A stretch of DNA of 64,000 nt from Actinomycetospora cinnamomea (GTDB lineage Bacteria > Actinomycetota > Actinomycetes > Mycobacteriales > Pseudonocardiaceae): the NCBI RefSeq assembly GCF_003096675.1, contig NZ_QEKW01000001.1:682001-746000 (forward strand), in the 5' to 3' direction. The translations under genes and the position numbers were made by a program. Positions 11,503 to 20,611 of this stretch are shown here, piece by piece. Under the pieces are notes generated by a model, which worked only from the letters and a program-made list of their open reading frames with translations, ran no database searches and was not told the DNA's origin. Numbering within the stretch: the first letter of the stretch is position 1; each line of letters opens with the position of its first letter.

Positions 11503-12017
11503 TCCGCCGGCACGGTTGCCCGCGGCACCGCTCCGGCCGCGCGGTGTCGATGCAACTGCTGTCCGACTGGCCTGCGCGCCTCGTGCTGCTCGCGACCGCG
11601 TTCGGGCTGGTCGTCATGCACCACGTCGTGAGCGATCGGCCACACGCCTCGACCGACGCCGTACCGGTCGAGACGGTGGTGGAGCAGTCCGTCCTCGGCG
11701 GCACGGCGGCGATGACGTTCGCCGGTGACACCGATGCGCATGGAGGCCCTCCGACAGCGCACCACGGGTCGGGCTCCGTCGGCCCAGCGGCCCTGCCACC
11801 GGACCCCGCGGGCGGGAGAGGCCACGATCACGGGGCCTCGCTCCTGCACCTGTGCCTCGCCGTGCTGATGGGTGCGGCGGTTGTCCTGGTACTCGTCCTG
11901 GCGGCACGGTGGTGGCGGTCCGCTCGCCGGCCGACCGTGGGGACCGGCATCGCGACGGTGCCGCGCGCTCCCCCGACCACGGCGAGACTCGCGGAACTCC
12001 AGATCCTTCGGCTGTAG
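11499..12017 (+). CDS. DUF6153-like membrane protein, His-rich
   Basis: A 172-residue protein with a transmembrane segment followed by MHHVV, a periplasmic His-rich loop (ending GGRGHDHG), a second transmembrane segment after [14 protein letters not shown], and a short cytoplasmic tail ending [10 protein letters not shown]. This matches DUF6153-type proteins of actinobacteria, function unknown; the His-rich loop and copper context suggest metal binding. The GTG overlaps the ATPase stop, yet a TAGCGT -10 seven bases upstream indicates its own leaderless transcript. A clear paralogue is at 15656-16141, with matching N- and C-termini and 3' spacer. Confidence 0.85.
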
Positions 12018-12136
12018 ACCGGCCCACCGCCTGCACGCGCGCTCGTCGAGCGCCCCGTGCAGCGGCCCCGCGTCATGGCATCCACCGGCGCCGGCTTCGT
12101 GCGCCCCGGCCGGTGCCCAGCCGAAGGAGATCACTC
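12018..12136 (+). repeat. Spacer homologous to 16142-16255 (cassette copy 1)
   Basis: This 119-bp spacer begins with GGCCCACCG(C/T)CTG, has a shared GTGCAGCGGC block, and ends with CAGCCGAAGGAGA before a GTG start. It aligns with the 114-bp spacer after the second DUF6153-like gene. The homology extends into both flanking genes. GAAGGAG is the ribosome binding site of the lipoprotein. Confidence 0.75.
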
Positions 12137-13018
12137 GTGCGTACCCGCCTCGTCGGCGGCATCCTCGCCGCCACCATTGCTGCCCTCGCTCTCGTCGCGT
12201 GCTCCGCCACGGCGCCACCGGCGCCGCAGGCCGTCGAGGCGACGGCGCCTCCCTTCGGCCACGTCCACGGTCTCGGAATCGATCCCGGCGACGGTCGCGT
12301 CCTGGTGGCGACCCACCGGGGACTGTTCCGCGACGGCGCCCGGGGTCTGGAGAAGGTCGGCACGTCCGCGGCGGCGGATCGGGACCTGATGGGATTCCTG
12401 GTCGTGGGCCCGGGGACCTTCCTCGCCGGCGGGCACCCGTCTCCGGAAGAATCCACGCCGGACCCTCTCGGGCTGGTGCGCAGCAGCGACGGCGGCACGT
12501 CATGGCAGGCCGTCGGTCTCTCCGGAGAGGTCGACTTCCACGCTCTGGACCAGGGCGCCGGGACCATCTACGGCGTGGACGCCGACGGAGGACTGCTCGC
12601 AAGCCGGGACGGCGGAGCCCGGTGGAGCCCGTGGCCGGCGCCGCCCGCGCTCGACGTCGCCGTCGACCCGACCGGCGGCGGCCGCGTGGTGCTTGCCGTC
12701 CTCGGCGGTGTCGCCACGGCGATCGACGACGGGGGGGTCGTCCGGGAGCAGGAGTTCGTCGTTCGTCCAGGACCACAGCTGGTGCACCTGTCGTGGGCCG
12801 CGGACGGCGCGCTCTACGGGCTCGCGCCCGACGCCCGCCTCTACACCAGCCTCGACGGCGGGACGACCTGGCGACCCGAGGGCGTGGTCCCGGGTGGGCG
12901 CCCACAGGCGGTGGCCGCCCTCGGCCAGGGACGCGCGCTGGCGGCAACCGCAGGCGGCATCCACGAGACGCGCGACGGCGGCCGAACCTTCGCGACCGTC
13001 GCCGAGATGCCCTCGTAG
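12137..13018 (+). CDS. F510_1955-type glycosylhydrolase-like lipoprotein
   Basis: A 293-residue lipoprotein: leader MRTRLVGGILAATIAALAL with lipobox LVAC. The mature protein is a BNR/sialidase-like repeat protein, with GHVHGLGIDPGDGRVLVATHRGLFR near the start and repeated blocks such as RSSDGGTSW, SRDGGARW, SLDGGTTW and TRDGGRTF, each an Asp-box. Such proteins are named F510_1955 family glycosylhydrolases and often accompany copper-resistance genes; no sugar substrate is known. GTG at 12137 has GAAGGAG upstream. The leader peptide is homologous to that of the unrelated DUF305 lipoprotein at 16256. Confidence 0.88.
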   Translation: MRTRLVGGILAATIAALALVACSATAPPAPQAVEATAPPFGHVHGLGIDPGDGRVLVATHRGLFRDGARGLEKVGTSAAADRDLMGFLVVGPGTFLAGGHPSPEESTPDPLGLVRSSDGGTSWQAVGLSGEVDFHALDQGAGTIYGVDADGGLLASRDGGARWSPWPAPPALDVAVDPTGGGRVVLAVLGGVATAIDDGGVVREQEFVVRPGPQLVHLSWAADGALYGLAPDARLYTSLDGGTTWRPEGVVPGGRPQAVAALGQGRALAATAGGIHETRDGGRTFATVAEMPS

Positions 13019-13286
13019 GACTTCCGAAGACACTGACGGAATCCCGCCCGCGAACCCACCGCGGGGACCCGGGAGACGGGACGGCATGGCCGGTGGAGGC
13101 CGAGCCGGGGCGCCGGGAATCGTCGGCGGCCCCGGACCCGCACTGCATGACCGAGAACGACGAGGGCGAGCACGAGGTCGAGGTGGCCGGGATGGAACGC
13201 CTGCTCCCGACTGCCGGACCGTCACGCCGCCGTCGACAGCAGCGCCGACGAGCGATGGGGCATCACCCCACCGCTGAGGAGTATCC

Positions 13287-14660
13287 ATGATCGACATTCA
13301 GACGATCGCCACCCCCGGGCTGGGCGACCGCAGCTACCTGGCCCACGACGGCGAGGTCGCGCTGGTGGTCGACCCGCAGCGCGACATCGACCGCGTCACC
13401 GAGATGGTCGAGCAGCTCGGCGTGCGGGTCACGCACGTCGCCGAGACCCACATCCACAACGACTACCTGACCGGCGGGCTCGACCTGGCCGAGCGCACCG
13501 GCGCCGCGTACCTGGTGGATGCCCGCGACGAGGTCGGGTTCGCGCGGACCCCGGTCTCGGAGGGCGACGAGATCATCGTCGGGTCGATGCGGCTGCGCCC
13601 GATCGCAACCCCCGGGCACACCCACCACCACCTGTCCTACGCCCTGGAAGACGAGTCGGGCGCCGTGGCGGCGGTGTTCACCGGGGGCTCGCTGCTCTAC
13701 GGCACCACCGGGCGCACCGACCTGGTCTCGCCCGACGACACCGACGAGCTCACCCATGCCCAGTACCACTCGGTGCGCCGTCTGGTCGACGAGCTCCCCG
13801 CCGAGGCCGCGGTGTACCCGACCCACGGCTTCGGCAGCTTCTGCGCCGGCACCCCCGCCTCCGGCGCCGACAGCTCCACCATCGGCGAGGAGGCCGAGGC
13901 GAACCCGGCGCTGACGAAGGACGAGCAGCAGTTCGTCGACGACCTCCTCGCGGGGCTCGGTGCCTACCCCGCCTACTACGCGCGCATGGGCCCGGCCAAC
14001 GCCGCCGGGCCCGCCCCGGCCGACCTGTCCGCGCCCGAAGAGGTCGACACCACCGAGCTGCGGCGCCGCCTCGAGGCCGGACAGTGGGTCGCCGACCTGC
14101 GTGACCGCACCGCGTTCGCCGCCGGGCACCTGCCCGGGTCGCTGTCCTTCCAGCTCGCGCAGCCGTTCGTGACCTACCTGGGCTGGCTGTTCCCCTTCGA
14201 CCAGGAACTGACGCTGATCGGGGAGACCCCCGAGCAGGTCGCCGACGCCCGGCGCGAGCTCGTGCGCATCGGCATCGACCGCATGGCCGCCGCCACCGGC
14301 AGCATCGACGACCTCGCCGACGGGCAGGGTCTCGAGTCCTACCCGGTGTCGGACTTCGGCGGGCTGGCCGAGCGTGACCCGGACCAGGTGTTCGTCATCG
14401 ACGCCCGCACCGACGGCGAACGCGCCGGTGGCGGCGTCCGCGGATCGGTGCACATCCCGCTGCACGAGCTCCCCGCCCGCCGCGACGAGGTCCCCACCCG
14501 GGGCGAGGTCTGGGTCTACTGCGGCTCGGGCTACCGCGCGTCGATCGCCACCTCGATGCTCGCCGCCGGCGACGCCACCGACCGACACCTCGTCGTCATC
14601 AACGACGAATGGGCGAACGCCGCCGACGCCGGCCTGCCCATCACCACCGACACCCGCTAG
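13287..14660 (+). CDS. Persulfide dioxygenase-rhodanese fusion protein (CstB-like), second copy
   Basis: A 457-residue paralogue of the protein at 994-2364. The MBL domain has THIHNDYLTG, TPGHTHHH, GTTGRTDL and YPTHGFGSFC. The central rhodanese-like module (VADLRDRTAFAAGHLPGS) lacks Cys. The C-terminal rhodanese has VFVIDARTDGERAGG and the active loop YCGSGYR. The full metal ligand set and the active Cys predict persulfide oxidation coupled to sulfur transfer. Start ATG at 13287 has TGAGGAG upstream. The 268-bp region before it holds no convincing gene. It lies inside the copper cassette and precedes a SHOCT gene. Confidence 0.9.
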   Translation: MIDIQTIATPGLGDRSYLAHDGEVALVVDPQRDIDRVTEMVEQLGVRVTHVAETHIHNDYLTGGLDLAERTGAAYLVDARDEVGFARTPVSEGDEIIVGSMRLRPIATPGHTHHHLSYALEDESGAVAAVFTGGSLLYGTTGRTDLVSPDDTDELTHAQYHSVRRLVDELPAEAAVYPTHGFGSFCAGTPASGADSSTIGEEAEANPALTKDEQQFVDDLLAGLGAYPAYYARMGPANAAGPAPADLSAPEEVDTTELRRRLEAGQWVADLRDRTAFAAGHLPGSLSFQLAQPFVTYLGWLFPFDQELTLIGETPEQVADARRELVRIGIDRMAAATGSIDDLADGQGLESYPVSDFGGLAERDPDQVFVIDARTDGERAGGGVRGSVHIPLHELPARRDEVPTRGEVWVYCGSGYRASIATSMLAAGDATDRHLVVINDEWANAADAGLPITTDTR

Positions 14661-14757
14661 CCGGCGGGTCGTCGACACCGTGGCCGCCCCCGGGTCGCCC
14701 GGCCCGCGATGGCCGGGCACCGCCGGGGGATCGCGCCGCGCCGTCCTCAGGAGGGGA

Positions 14758-14976
14758 ATGATCGTCATGATGGGTTCGATGGGCATGCTGGGCTGGCTGT
14801 GGCCGACCCTGGTCGTCGTCGGGCTGGTACTACTCGCCGTCGGCGTGGTCGCGCTCACCCGGCGTTCCGGCACCGCGAGCTCGGGGCCCACCGCCCGCGA
14901 GCTCCTCGACCAGCGATACGCCCGCGGGGAGATCGACGACGCCGAGTACCAGCGCCGACGGGACCAGCTGTCGTGA
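14758..14976 (+). CDS. SHOCT-domain small membrane protein, second copy
   Basis: A 72-residue protein with the layout of the one at 8455-8712: Met/Gly-rich start (MIVMMGSMGMLGW), a single transmembrane helix (PTLVVVGLVLLAVGVVAL), a linker and a SHOCT motif (ARELLDQRYARGEIDDAEY). AGGAGGGG precedes the ATG at 14758. It follows the CstB-like gene by about 100 bases and is probably in that operon. SHOCT motifs are thought to mediate oligomerisation; the actual function is unknown. Confidence 0.9.
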   Translation: MIVMMGSMGMLGWLWPTLVVVGLVLLAVGVVALTRRSGTASSGPTARELLDQRYARGEIDDAEYQRRRDQLS

Positions 14977-15064
14977 CCCGGCGGCCGGCGGTGTACAGAC
15001 CACGATGCACACGTCGGCGTCGGGGCCTCTCGCGCCCCTGGCCCGAGCAGGCCCATGATGGGTC

Positions 15065-15592
15065 ATGGACCGGCAGGTGGTTCACCAGGAGTTCGAACGC
15101 GCGCGGTCGACCTTTCACGCCCTGCACGACCACGCCACGCCCGCAGGCCTGAAGCGGCCCTCGAACGGCACCCGGTGGAACAACCAGCAGCTGCTGTTCC
15201 ACATGCTGCTCGGCTACCTGATCATCCGCGCCCTCAGCAACCTGGTGCGGGTGTTCGGCCGGCTGCCGCCAGGGGTGAGCCGCGCTTACGCGACCCTCCT
15301 GGATGCCGGGACCCGCCCGTTCGACGTGGTGAACTTCGCCGGCTCCTGGGCGGGCGGCACCGTCGTGGGCCGACGCGGCCAGATCGCGCTCTTCGATCGC
15401 GTGATCGCAGCGCTGCACCGGCGGCTCGATGCCGAGACCGACGTCGACCTGGCTCGAGGGATGCACTACCCCGCCCGATGGGACCCGTTCTTCGAGCCGT
15501 ACATGACCCTCGCCGACGTCTACCGGTTCCCCACGCGGCACTTCGACTTCCACCGCCGACAGCTCACCCTGGACCGCACGGACGCGCCCTGA
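15065..15592 (+). CDS. DinB-family four-helix protein
   Basis: A 175-residue protein resembling DinB/YfiT-like four-helix bundle proteins, with the N-terminal pattern ...RWNNQQLLFHMLLGYL and a C-terminal helix RFPTRHFDFHRRQL. Typical DinB metal ligands are three His; His residues occur in comparable positions (FHMLL, FPTRHFDFH). Members include mycothiol-dependent transferases in actinobacteria, which would fit a thiol/metal-stress island, but no specific reaction can be assigned. It is co-directional with the SHOCT gene and followed by a G-rich tract. Confidence 0.75.
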   Translation: MDRQVVHQEFERARSTFHALHDHATPAGLKRPSNGTRWNNQQLLFHMLLGYLIIRALSNLVRVFGRLPPGVSRAYATLLDAGTRPFDVVNFAGSWAGGTVVGRRGQIALFDRVIAALHRRLDAETDVDLARGMHYPARWDPFFEPYMTLADVYRFPTRHFDFHRRQLTLDRTDAP

Positions 15593-15600
15593 ACCCTCGA

Positions 15601-15632
15601 GGGGAGGGGCGGGGCGGGGCGGGGCGGGGCGG
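15601..15632 (+). repeat. GGGGC pentamer array, potential G-quadruplex
   Basis: GGGGA followed by five GGGGC-type units in direct tandem. Six G4 runs separated by single bases form a strong G-quadruplex candidate on the plus strand. It sits about ten bases before the -10 box of the second DUF6153-like gene, overlapping the expected -35 region. Confidence 0.8.
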
Positions 15633-15642
15633 CGTCCGCCGG

Positions 15643-15655
15643 TAACGTCGACGTG
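15643..15655 (+). promoter_or_regulatory. Leaderless promoter -10 box for the second DUF6153-like gene
   Basis: TAACGT (15643-15648), seven bases, then GTG at 15656. Spacing is identical to the first cassette, which also decides between the adjacent GTG codons at 15653 and 15656 in favour of 15656. Confidence 0.65.
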
Positions 15656-16141
15656 GTGATCCACCGGCACGGCAGCCCGCGGTTCCGCACGGGTGACGCC
15701 GTGTCGGTGCCGTTGCCGGCCGACCGGACGGGGCGTCTCCTGCTCCTCGCGGTCGCGCTCGGACTGGTCCTCATGCACCACGTCGTCGGAGCACACCAGC
15801 ACACCGCCGCCGAGGTGGCCGTGACCGCGGCGCCGTCCGCCCACCCGGGCGGCGAGCACCCGGCGGCGCACGAGGCGCAACCGGGCATGACCGTGGCGAG
15901 CAGCGCCGCGCTCCTGCACCACCACCCCGACGGGGGCGGGCACGACCACGCCGATTCGCTGCTGCACCTGTGCCTCGTGGCGCTGGTCGGCGCGGCGGTC
16001 GTCCTCCTCACGCTGGTCCTCGCCGCCGCGTGGTGGCGGTCCCCGGCCCGCCCGTCGGCGCAGGGCGCCCGATGGGCGGCGGCGCCGCGCGCTCCCCCGA
16101 CCTCGTCGAGACTCGCGGAACTCCAGGTCCTCCGGCTGTAG
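15656..16141 (+). CDS. DUF6153-like membrane protein, His-rich, second copy
   Basis: A 161-residue paralogue of 11499-12017. Both begin VI(R/H)RHG and contain the segment LVxMHHVV. The periplasmic loop here is even richer in His (HQHTAAE, HPGGEHPAAH, LHHHPDGGGHDH). A second helix follows SLLHLCLVALVGAA, and the tail ends RLAELQVLRL. Conservation of the first residues of both copies supports the chosen starts. It probably binds metal outside the membrane (inference from His clusters). It is followed by a homologous spacer and a lipoprotein gene. Confidence 0.85.
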   Translation: MIHRHGSPRFRTGDAVSVPLPADRTGRLLLLAVALGLVLMHHVVGAHQHTAAEVAVTAAPSAHPGGEHPAAHEAQPGMTVASSAALLHHHPDGGGHDHADSLLHLCLVALVGAAVVLLTLVLAAAWWRSPARPSAQGARWAAAPRAPPTSSRLAELQVLRL

Positions 16142-16255
16142 GCCGGCCCACCGTCTGTGCGGACGTCTCCGGACGTGACGTGCAGCGGCGCCGCGTCCTG
16201 TCCTCAGCGCCGGCCCTGACGCACGGGTCGGCGCTCAGCCGAAGGAGACTCCATC
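16142..16255 (+). repeat. Spacer homologous to 12018-12136 (cassette copy 2)
   Basis: This 114-bp spacer begins GGCCGGCCCACCGTCTG, shares the GTGCAGCGGC block, and ends CAGCCGAAGGAGA before a GTG start, matching cassette 1. It carries the Shine-Dalgarno of the DUF305 lipoprotein. Confidence 0.75.
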
Positions 16256-16906
16256 GTGCGTGTCCGTCTCGTCGGCGGCGCCCTCGCCGCCGCCACCGCC
16301 GCCCTCGTGGCCGCGGGATGTTCCGGATCCACCACCGCGGCGCCCCCGGCCGCTCCCCCTGCGGCGCCGCCGGTCGCGCCGTCGTCGGCGACCGCGCCGA
16401 TCTCGCCCGAGCACAACCAGGCGGACGTGGCGTTCGCCCAGGGCATGATCCCTCACCACCTGCAGGCCATCGCCATGTCCTCGCAGGCCTCCGACCGCGC
16501 GGCGTCGCAGGAGGTGAAGGACCTCGCCGCCCGCATCGACCAGGAGCAAGGGCCTGAGATCGAGCAGATGAAGCAGATGCTGGACGCGTGGGGCGCGCCC
16601 CACCCGCAGCCGGGATCCACGGCGATGCCCGGCATGCCGGGCATGCCCGGGATGCCCCCGGGCGACATGCCGATGACCGGGATGATGAGCCCGGAGCAGA
16701 TGCAGCAGCTCGGGACGCAGTCCGGCCCCGGCTTCGACCGGATGTTCCTGCAGATGATGATCGAGCACCACGTCGGCGCGGTGCAGATGGCCCGGACCGA
16801 GCAGGCCCAGGGCCTGAACCCACAGGCCAAGGAGCTCGCCGGCGCGATCGCGTCCGATCAGCAACAGGAGATCACCGAGATGCAGGCCCTGCTCGGCAGG
16901 GTCTGA
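16256..16906 (+). CDS. DUF305 lipoprotein, Met/His-rich
   Basis: A 216-residue lipoprotein: leader MRVRLVGGALAAATAALVA with lipobox VAAGC, a Pro/Ala linker, then a DUF305 domain of ferritin-like helical repeats. Both halves carry the typical motif: ADVAFAQGMIPHHLQAI and FDRMFLQMMIEHHVGAVQM. A Met-rich central insertion (GMPGMPGMPGMPPGDMP) lies between them. DUF305 proteins are frequent in copper-resistance loci and may bind copper in the periplasm or outer envelope. The signal peptide is homologous to that of the F510_1955 lipoprotein, whereas the mature parts are unrelated. Confidence 0.9.
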   Translation: MRVRLVGGALAAATAALVAAGCSGSTTAAPPAAPPAAPPVAPSSATAPISPEHNQADVAFAQGMIPHHLQAIAMSSQASDRAASQEVKDLAARIDQEQGPEIEQMKQMLDAWGAPHPQPGSTAMPGMPGMPGMPPGDMPMTGMMSPEQMQQLGTQSGPGFDRMFLQMMIEHHVGAVQMARTEQAQGLNPQAKELAGAIASDQQQEITEMQALLGRV

Positions 16907-16917
16907 CCGGCGCCCGC

Positions 16918-16956
16918 GAGAGCGCCCGCCCGGTCACGGGACCGGGCGGGCGTCTC
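16918..16956. terminator. Bidirectional rho-independent-type terminator
   Basis: A perfect 12-bp stem, CGCCCGCCCGGT (16923-16934) and ACCGGGCGGGCG (16941-16952), with a 6-nt loop. It extends through GAGA/TCTC with one bulged base. It lies between convergent DUF305 and copA ends. There is no U-tract, usual for actinobacteria. Confidence 0.8.
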
Positions 16957-16962
16957 GTCGGC

Positions 16963-19263
16963 TCACGCCGTCACGCGGGGACGGAAGCGGCGCAGGCGGA
17001 GGCTGTTGGCCACGACGAAGACCGACGAGAAGGCCATCGCGGCGCCGGCGAGCATCGGGTTGAGCAGGCCGGCCGCGGCCAGGGGCAGCGCTGCGGTGTT
17101 GTAGGCGAACGCCCAGAACAGGTTGCCCTTGATGGTGGAGAGCGTGCGGCGGGAGAGCCGGATGGCGTCGACCGCGGCCCGCAGGTCCCCGCTCACGAGG
17201 GTCAGGTCACCGGCCTCGATCGCCACGTCCGTGCCGGTGCCCATGGTTAGCCCCAGGTCGGCCCGGGCGAGCGCGGCGGCGTCGTTGACGCCGTCGCCGA
17301 TCATGGCCACGACCCTGCCCTCCTCCTGGAGGCGGGCGATCTGGTGGTCCTTGTCGGCGGGCATGACCTCGGCGATGACCCGCTCCGGGTCGATCCCGAC
17401 CTCCGACGCGACGGCGCGAGCGGGAGGCTCCGCATCGCCGGTGAGCAGGACCGGGGTCAGACCGAGGGCACGCAGGCCGCGCACGGCGTCGGCGCTTCCC
17501 TGCTTGACCGTGTCGGCGACCGACAGGAGGCCGCGAGCCCTCCCGTCCCACGCCACGGCCACCACGGTGTGTCCCCGGGCCTCGGCGTCCGCCTTGGCCT
17601 CGGCGAGGTCGGCCGGCATCGCCACCGACCAGTCCTCGAGCAGGCGCGGCCGGCCGACGAGGACCGCGTGGCCGTCGACGGTGCCGTGCACCCCGAGGCC
17701 CTCGTCGTTGGCGAACTCCTCGACCGCCGGCAGCGGCCGGTCCGAGCGGCCGCGGGCCGAGGTCGTGACGGCCCGGGCGATCGGGTGCTCCGAGGCGTCC
17801 TCGAGCGCACCCGCGATCCGGAGGACCTCCACGGCGTCCTCCCCCGCCGCGGGGTGCACGTCGACCAGCGACATGCGGCCCTCGGTGATCGTGCCGGTCT
17901 TGTCCAGGACGACGGTGTCGACGCGACGCGTCGACTCGAGCACCTCGGGGCCCTTGATGAGGATGCCCATCGCGGCGCCCCGTCCGGTGCCGACCATGAG
18001 CGCCATCGGTGTCGCCAGCCCCAGCGCGCAGGGGCAGGCGATGATCAGGACCGCGACCGCGGCGGTGAACGCGCCGGCCGCCCCGACCCCGGCGGCCAGC
18101 CAGAACCCGAGCGTGGCGGCCGCGAGCACGATGACGATCGGGACGAAGACACCCGAGACGCGGTCGGCGAGGCGCTGGACCGCGGCCTTCCCGGTCTGGG
18201 CGTCCTCGACGAGGCGCGCCATCTGGGCCAGCTGGGTGTCCGACCCCACCCGCGTCGCCCGGACGACGAGGCGGCCGCCGGCGTTCACGGTCGCGCCGAT
18301 GACGGCGTCGCCGACCCCGACCTCGACCGGTACCGACTCGCCGGTGACCATGGAGGCGTCGACCGCGGAGCTGCCGTCCTCGACCTCGCCGTCGGTGGCG
18401 ATCTTCTCGCCGGGCCGGACGACGAAGCGGTCGCCGACCGCCAGCCGCTCGACCGGGATCCGCTGCTCGACGCCGTCGCGCAGGACCGCGACGTCCTTGG
18501 CGCCGAGCTCGAGCAGGGCACGCAGCGCGGCTCCGGCACGGCGCTTGGCCCGGGCCTCGAACCAGCGGCCGGCCAGGATGAACGTGGTGACCCCGGCCGC
18601 GACCTCGAGGTAGATGTTGCCGGCGCCGTCGGTCGGCTCGATGGACAGCTCGAAGGGGTGGGTCATCCCGGGCACCCCGGCGGTGCCGAGGAAGAGCGCG
18701 TAGAGCGACCAGCCGAAGGCGGCGAGGGTGCCCAGGGAGATCAGGGTGTCCATCGTCGCGGTGCCGTGACGCAGGTTCGCCCAGGCGGCGCGGTGGAACG
18801 GCAGGGCGCCCCACACGACGACCGGGGCGGCGAGCGCGAGCGACGCCCACTGCCAGTAGGTGAACTGCACCGCCGACACCATCGCCAGGACGATCACCGG
18901 GACCGAGAGGACGAGGGAGACCAGCAGCCGGGTCCGCAGGCCGTCCGCCTCGCCGCCGTGGTCGCGGTCCGTCCCGGTGTCGGGCTCCGGCTCCGCGGAC
19001 GGCGGCGCCGGGATCGTGGCCGTGTACCCGGCCGCCTCCACGGCCTCGACGAGGTCGTGGGTGGTGACGTCCGAGGTGACGGCGACGCGTGCCTTCTCCG
19101 TGGCGAAGTTGACCGTCGCCTCCACCCCGTCGAGCTTGTTGAGCTTGCGCTCGATGCGGTTCGCGCACGACGCGCAGGTCATGCCGCCGAGGACGAGCTC
19201 GACCTCGTGCCTCGTCGCCGCGTCCTGCGCCATCGCGCGAGCGTTCTCGGTGACGGTGCTCAT
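16963..19263 (-). CDS. copA: Copper-exporting P1B-type ATPase CopA
   Basis: A 766-residue Cu(I) exporter of standard layout. The N-terminal heavy-metal domain has GMTCASC at about 27-33. A linker and eight transmembrane helices follow, with the ion-binding [12 protein letters not shown]. The cytoplasmic catalytic domains have [13 protein letters not shown] and [20 protein letters not shown] precedes the ATG. It is the last gene of the csoR operon (csoR, HMA chaperone, secreted protein, copA; 60-base gap before this gene), so copper-dependent derepression by CsoR is expected. Unlike the cupredoxin-fused ATPase at 8941 it retains a CxxC domain, so the two pumps probably receive copper differently. 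Confidence 0.95.
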   Translation of the reverse strand: MSTVTENARAMAQDAATRHEVELVLGGMTCASCANRIERKLNKLDGVEATVNFATEKARVAVTSDVTTHDLVEAVEAAGYTATIPAPPSAEPEPDTGTDRDHGGEADGLRTRLLVSLVLSVPVIVLAMVSAVQFTYWQWASLALAAPVVVWGALPFHRAAWANLRHGTATMDTLISLGTLAAFGWSLYALFLGTAGVPGMTHPFELSIEPTDGAGNIYLEVAAGVTTFILAGRWFEARAKRRAGAALRALLELGAKDVAVLRDGVEQRIPVERLAVGDRFVVRPGEKIATDGEVEDGSSAVDASMVTGESVPVEVGVGDAVIGATVNAGGRLVVRATRVGSDTQLAQMARLVEDAQTGKAAVQRLADRVSGVFVPIVIVLAAATLGFWLAAGVGAAGAFTAAVAVLIIACPCALGLATPMALMVGTGRGAAMGILIKGPEVLESTRRVDTVVLDKTGTITEGRMSLVDVHPAAGEDAVEVLRIAGALEDASEHPIARAVTTSARGRSDRPLPAVEEFANDEGLGVHGTVDGHAVLVGRPRLLEDWSVAMPADLAEAKADAEARGHTVVAVAWDGRARGLLSVADTVKQGSADAVRGLRALGLTPVLLTGDAEPPARAVASEVGIDPERVIAEVMPADKDHQIARLQEEGRVVAMIGDGVNDAAALARADLGLTMGTGTDVAIEAGDLTLVSGDLRAAVDAIRLSRRTLSTIKGNLFWAFAYNTAALPLAAAGLLNPMLAGAAMAFSSVFVVANSLRLRRFRPRVTA

Positions 19264-19323
19264 CCCGCGTGTCCTTCCTGGGCTGCCTCGGAGGGGTGGC
19301 CCTCGACCGTCGGCGCTGCTCGA

Positions 19324-20382
19324 TCAGTGGCCATGGGGCGTCGAGTCGCCGTGGCCGCTCGGGGCGCCGTCCGGCGTTCCGGCACCGGCCGCGGCCACGA
19401 CGGTGAACTCCGCGGTGCGCACGACACCCTGGTGGGCGAAGTCGAGGTAGAGCCGGTAGGGACCGGCCGACGGCACCTCGGCGAGGAACTCGATGGCCGG
19501 CCCCGCGGCGGTGCGCCCGTCGCCAGGGGTCCCGGTGGGGTGCACGTGGAGGTAGGCGAGGTCGCCGGTGCGCAGGGCGACGAGGTGGCCGTACGCGGCG
19601 AGGTAGGGCTGCAGGTCCGTGACGGGTGCTCCGTCCCGCGAGACCGACAGGGTCACCGGGCTCGCGGTCCCGGGGACGAGGTCGCCGGTCAGCGTCACCG
19701 TGTAGCCGTCCGCGGTCGTGGCCGTGGCCGACGCCGGCGGCAGGGGCACCGGGCGGTAATCGCCGGCGACCGCGATGTCGCGCCCCAGCGTCAACGCCTC
19801 GCTGCGCCCCTCCGGCGCGAAGTCCGCGAAGACCCGGTGGTCCCCGGCGGTGAGGGACGTCGTGGTGCGCCAGGTGCCGTCGGGATCCATGACCGGGTGG
19901 AGGTGCTGGAACCCGCTCTGGTCGCGTCGCACCAGGATCAGGTGCAGCGGCTTGTCGTGGGTCGGGGTGAACGCCGTCACCGGTGCTCCGGTCGGGCCGA
20001 GGATGCGGAACGCCAGCTCGCCGGGGGTGTCGACCCCTCCGGGGGTCGCGAGGACGTCCAGGGTGTAGCCGTCACGGGAGATGGCGAGGCCGCTGACGTC
20101 CGCTCCGGTGGCCGGGTCGGTGACGGCCGGCGCCGGTGCCGGACCGGGTGGCGGCGCCGCCACGGGCTCCGCGGTGGGTCCTGCGATCGCCCCGACGCCT
20201 CCTCCGACGACCAGGGCGAGCACGAGCGCGAGGGCGAACCCGACGAGACGGACGACAGGGCGATCGAGCCGTGACCGCCACGACGCACGGCGCCCGGACG
20301 CCGGCGCGCCGACCGCGGGGTCCGCGGTCGAGGTCCTGGTCGCCGGCGCGCCGACGGTGCGCTCCGGGCTCGCGGTGGTCAC
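19324..20382 (-). CDS. Membrane-anchored protein of copper operon, unknown function
   Basis: A 352-residue protein with a ~40-residue cytoplasmic tail, one transmembrane helix (LVGFALALVLALVVGGGVGAI), a Pro/Ala linker, and a large beta-rich extracytoplasmic region. The segment KPLHLILVRRDQSGFQHLHP is highly characteristic; a second block LVALRTGDLAYLHVHPTG repeats the theme. The tail ends in a His-containing GHGDSTPHGH. These look like two tandem FixH/YtkA-like or CopC-like domains with His-x-His sites that could bind copper. GTG at 20382 overlaps the HMA-protein stop (GTGA) with GGGAGGG upstream. Homologues commonly sit between HMA chaperones and copA, so an envelope copper-binding role is probable. 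Confidence 0.82.
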   Translation of the reverse strand: MTTASPERTVGAPATRTSTADPAVGAPASGRRASWRSRLDRPVVRLVGFALALVLALVVGGGVGAIAGPTAEPVAAPPPGPAPAPAVTDPATGADVSGLAISRDGYTLDVLATPGGVDTPGELAFRILGPTGAPVTAFTPTHDKPLHLILVRRDQSGFQHLHPVMDPDGTWRTTTSLTAGDHRVFADFAPEGRSEALTLGRDIAVAGDYRPVPLPPASATATTADGYTVTLTGDLVPGTASPVTLSVSRDGAPVTDLQPYLAAYGHLVALRTGDLAYLHVHPTGTPGDGRTAAGPAIEFLAEVPSAGPYRLYLDFAHQGVVRTAEFTVVAAAGAGTPDGAPSGHGDSTPHGH

Positions 20383-20597
20383 GACGCCCTCCCTGCGACC
20401 TCGTATCCGGCCTCCTCCACGGCGGCCCGGATCGCGCCGTCGTCCACCGGACCTGCGACGGTCACGACGACGCGGCCGCTCGAGAGGTCGACGTCGACGT
20501 CCGTCACGCCCGGCACCTCGCCGACCTCCTCGCGCACCGACGCCACGCAGTGGTCACAGGTCATCCCGGTCACGATGTACGTGCTGGTCTGGCTCAC
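20379..20597 (-). CDS. Copper chaperone, heavy-metal-associated (HMA) domain
   Basis: A 72-residue single HMA domain: beta-alpha-beta-beta-alpha-beta ferredoxin fold with the Cu(I) site GMTCDHC (Cys 14 and 17). CopZ-like proteins pass Cu(I) to CopA or CsoR. The GTG at 20597 has GGAGAGG upstream. It follows csoR by 14 bases and overlaps the next gene, so it is the second gene of the csoR operon. Confidence 0.93.
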   Translation of the reverse strand: MSQTSTYIVTGMTCDHCVASVREEVGEVPGVTDVDVDLSSGRVVVTVAGPVDDGAIRAAVEEAGYEVAGRAS

Positions 20598-20611
20598 GGG
20601 ACCTCTCCGTC

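Noticed and set aside
13019-13286. Candidate small gene between the lipoprotein and second CstB-like gene
   Set aside because: Short frames exist but none has a ribosome site or recognisable motif; it is probably a leader/promoter region.
17344-20274. 976-codon plus-strand open frame opposite copA and the secreted protein gene
   Set aside because: Shadow frame; no plausible domain, and the minus strand has HMA, P1B and OmpR-independent features with ribosome sites.
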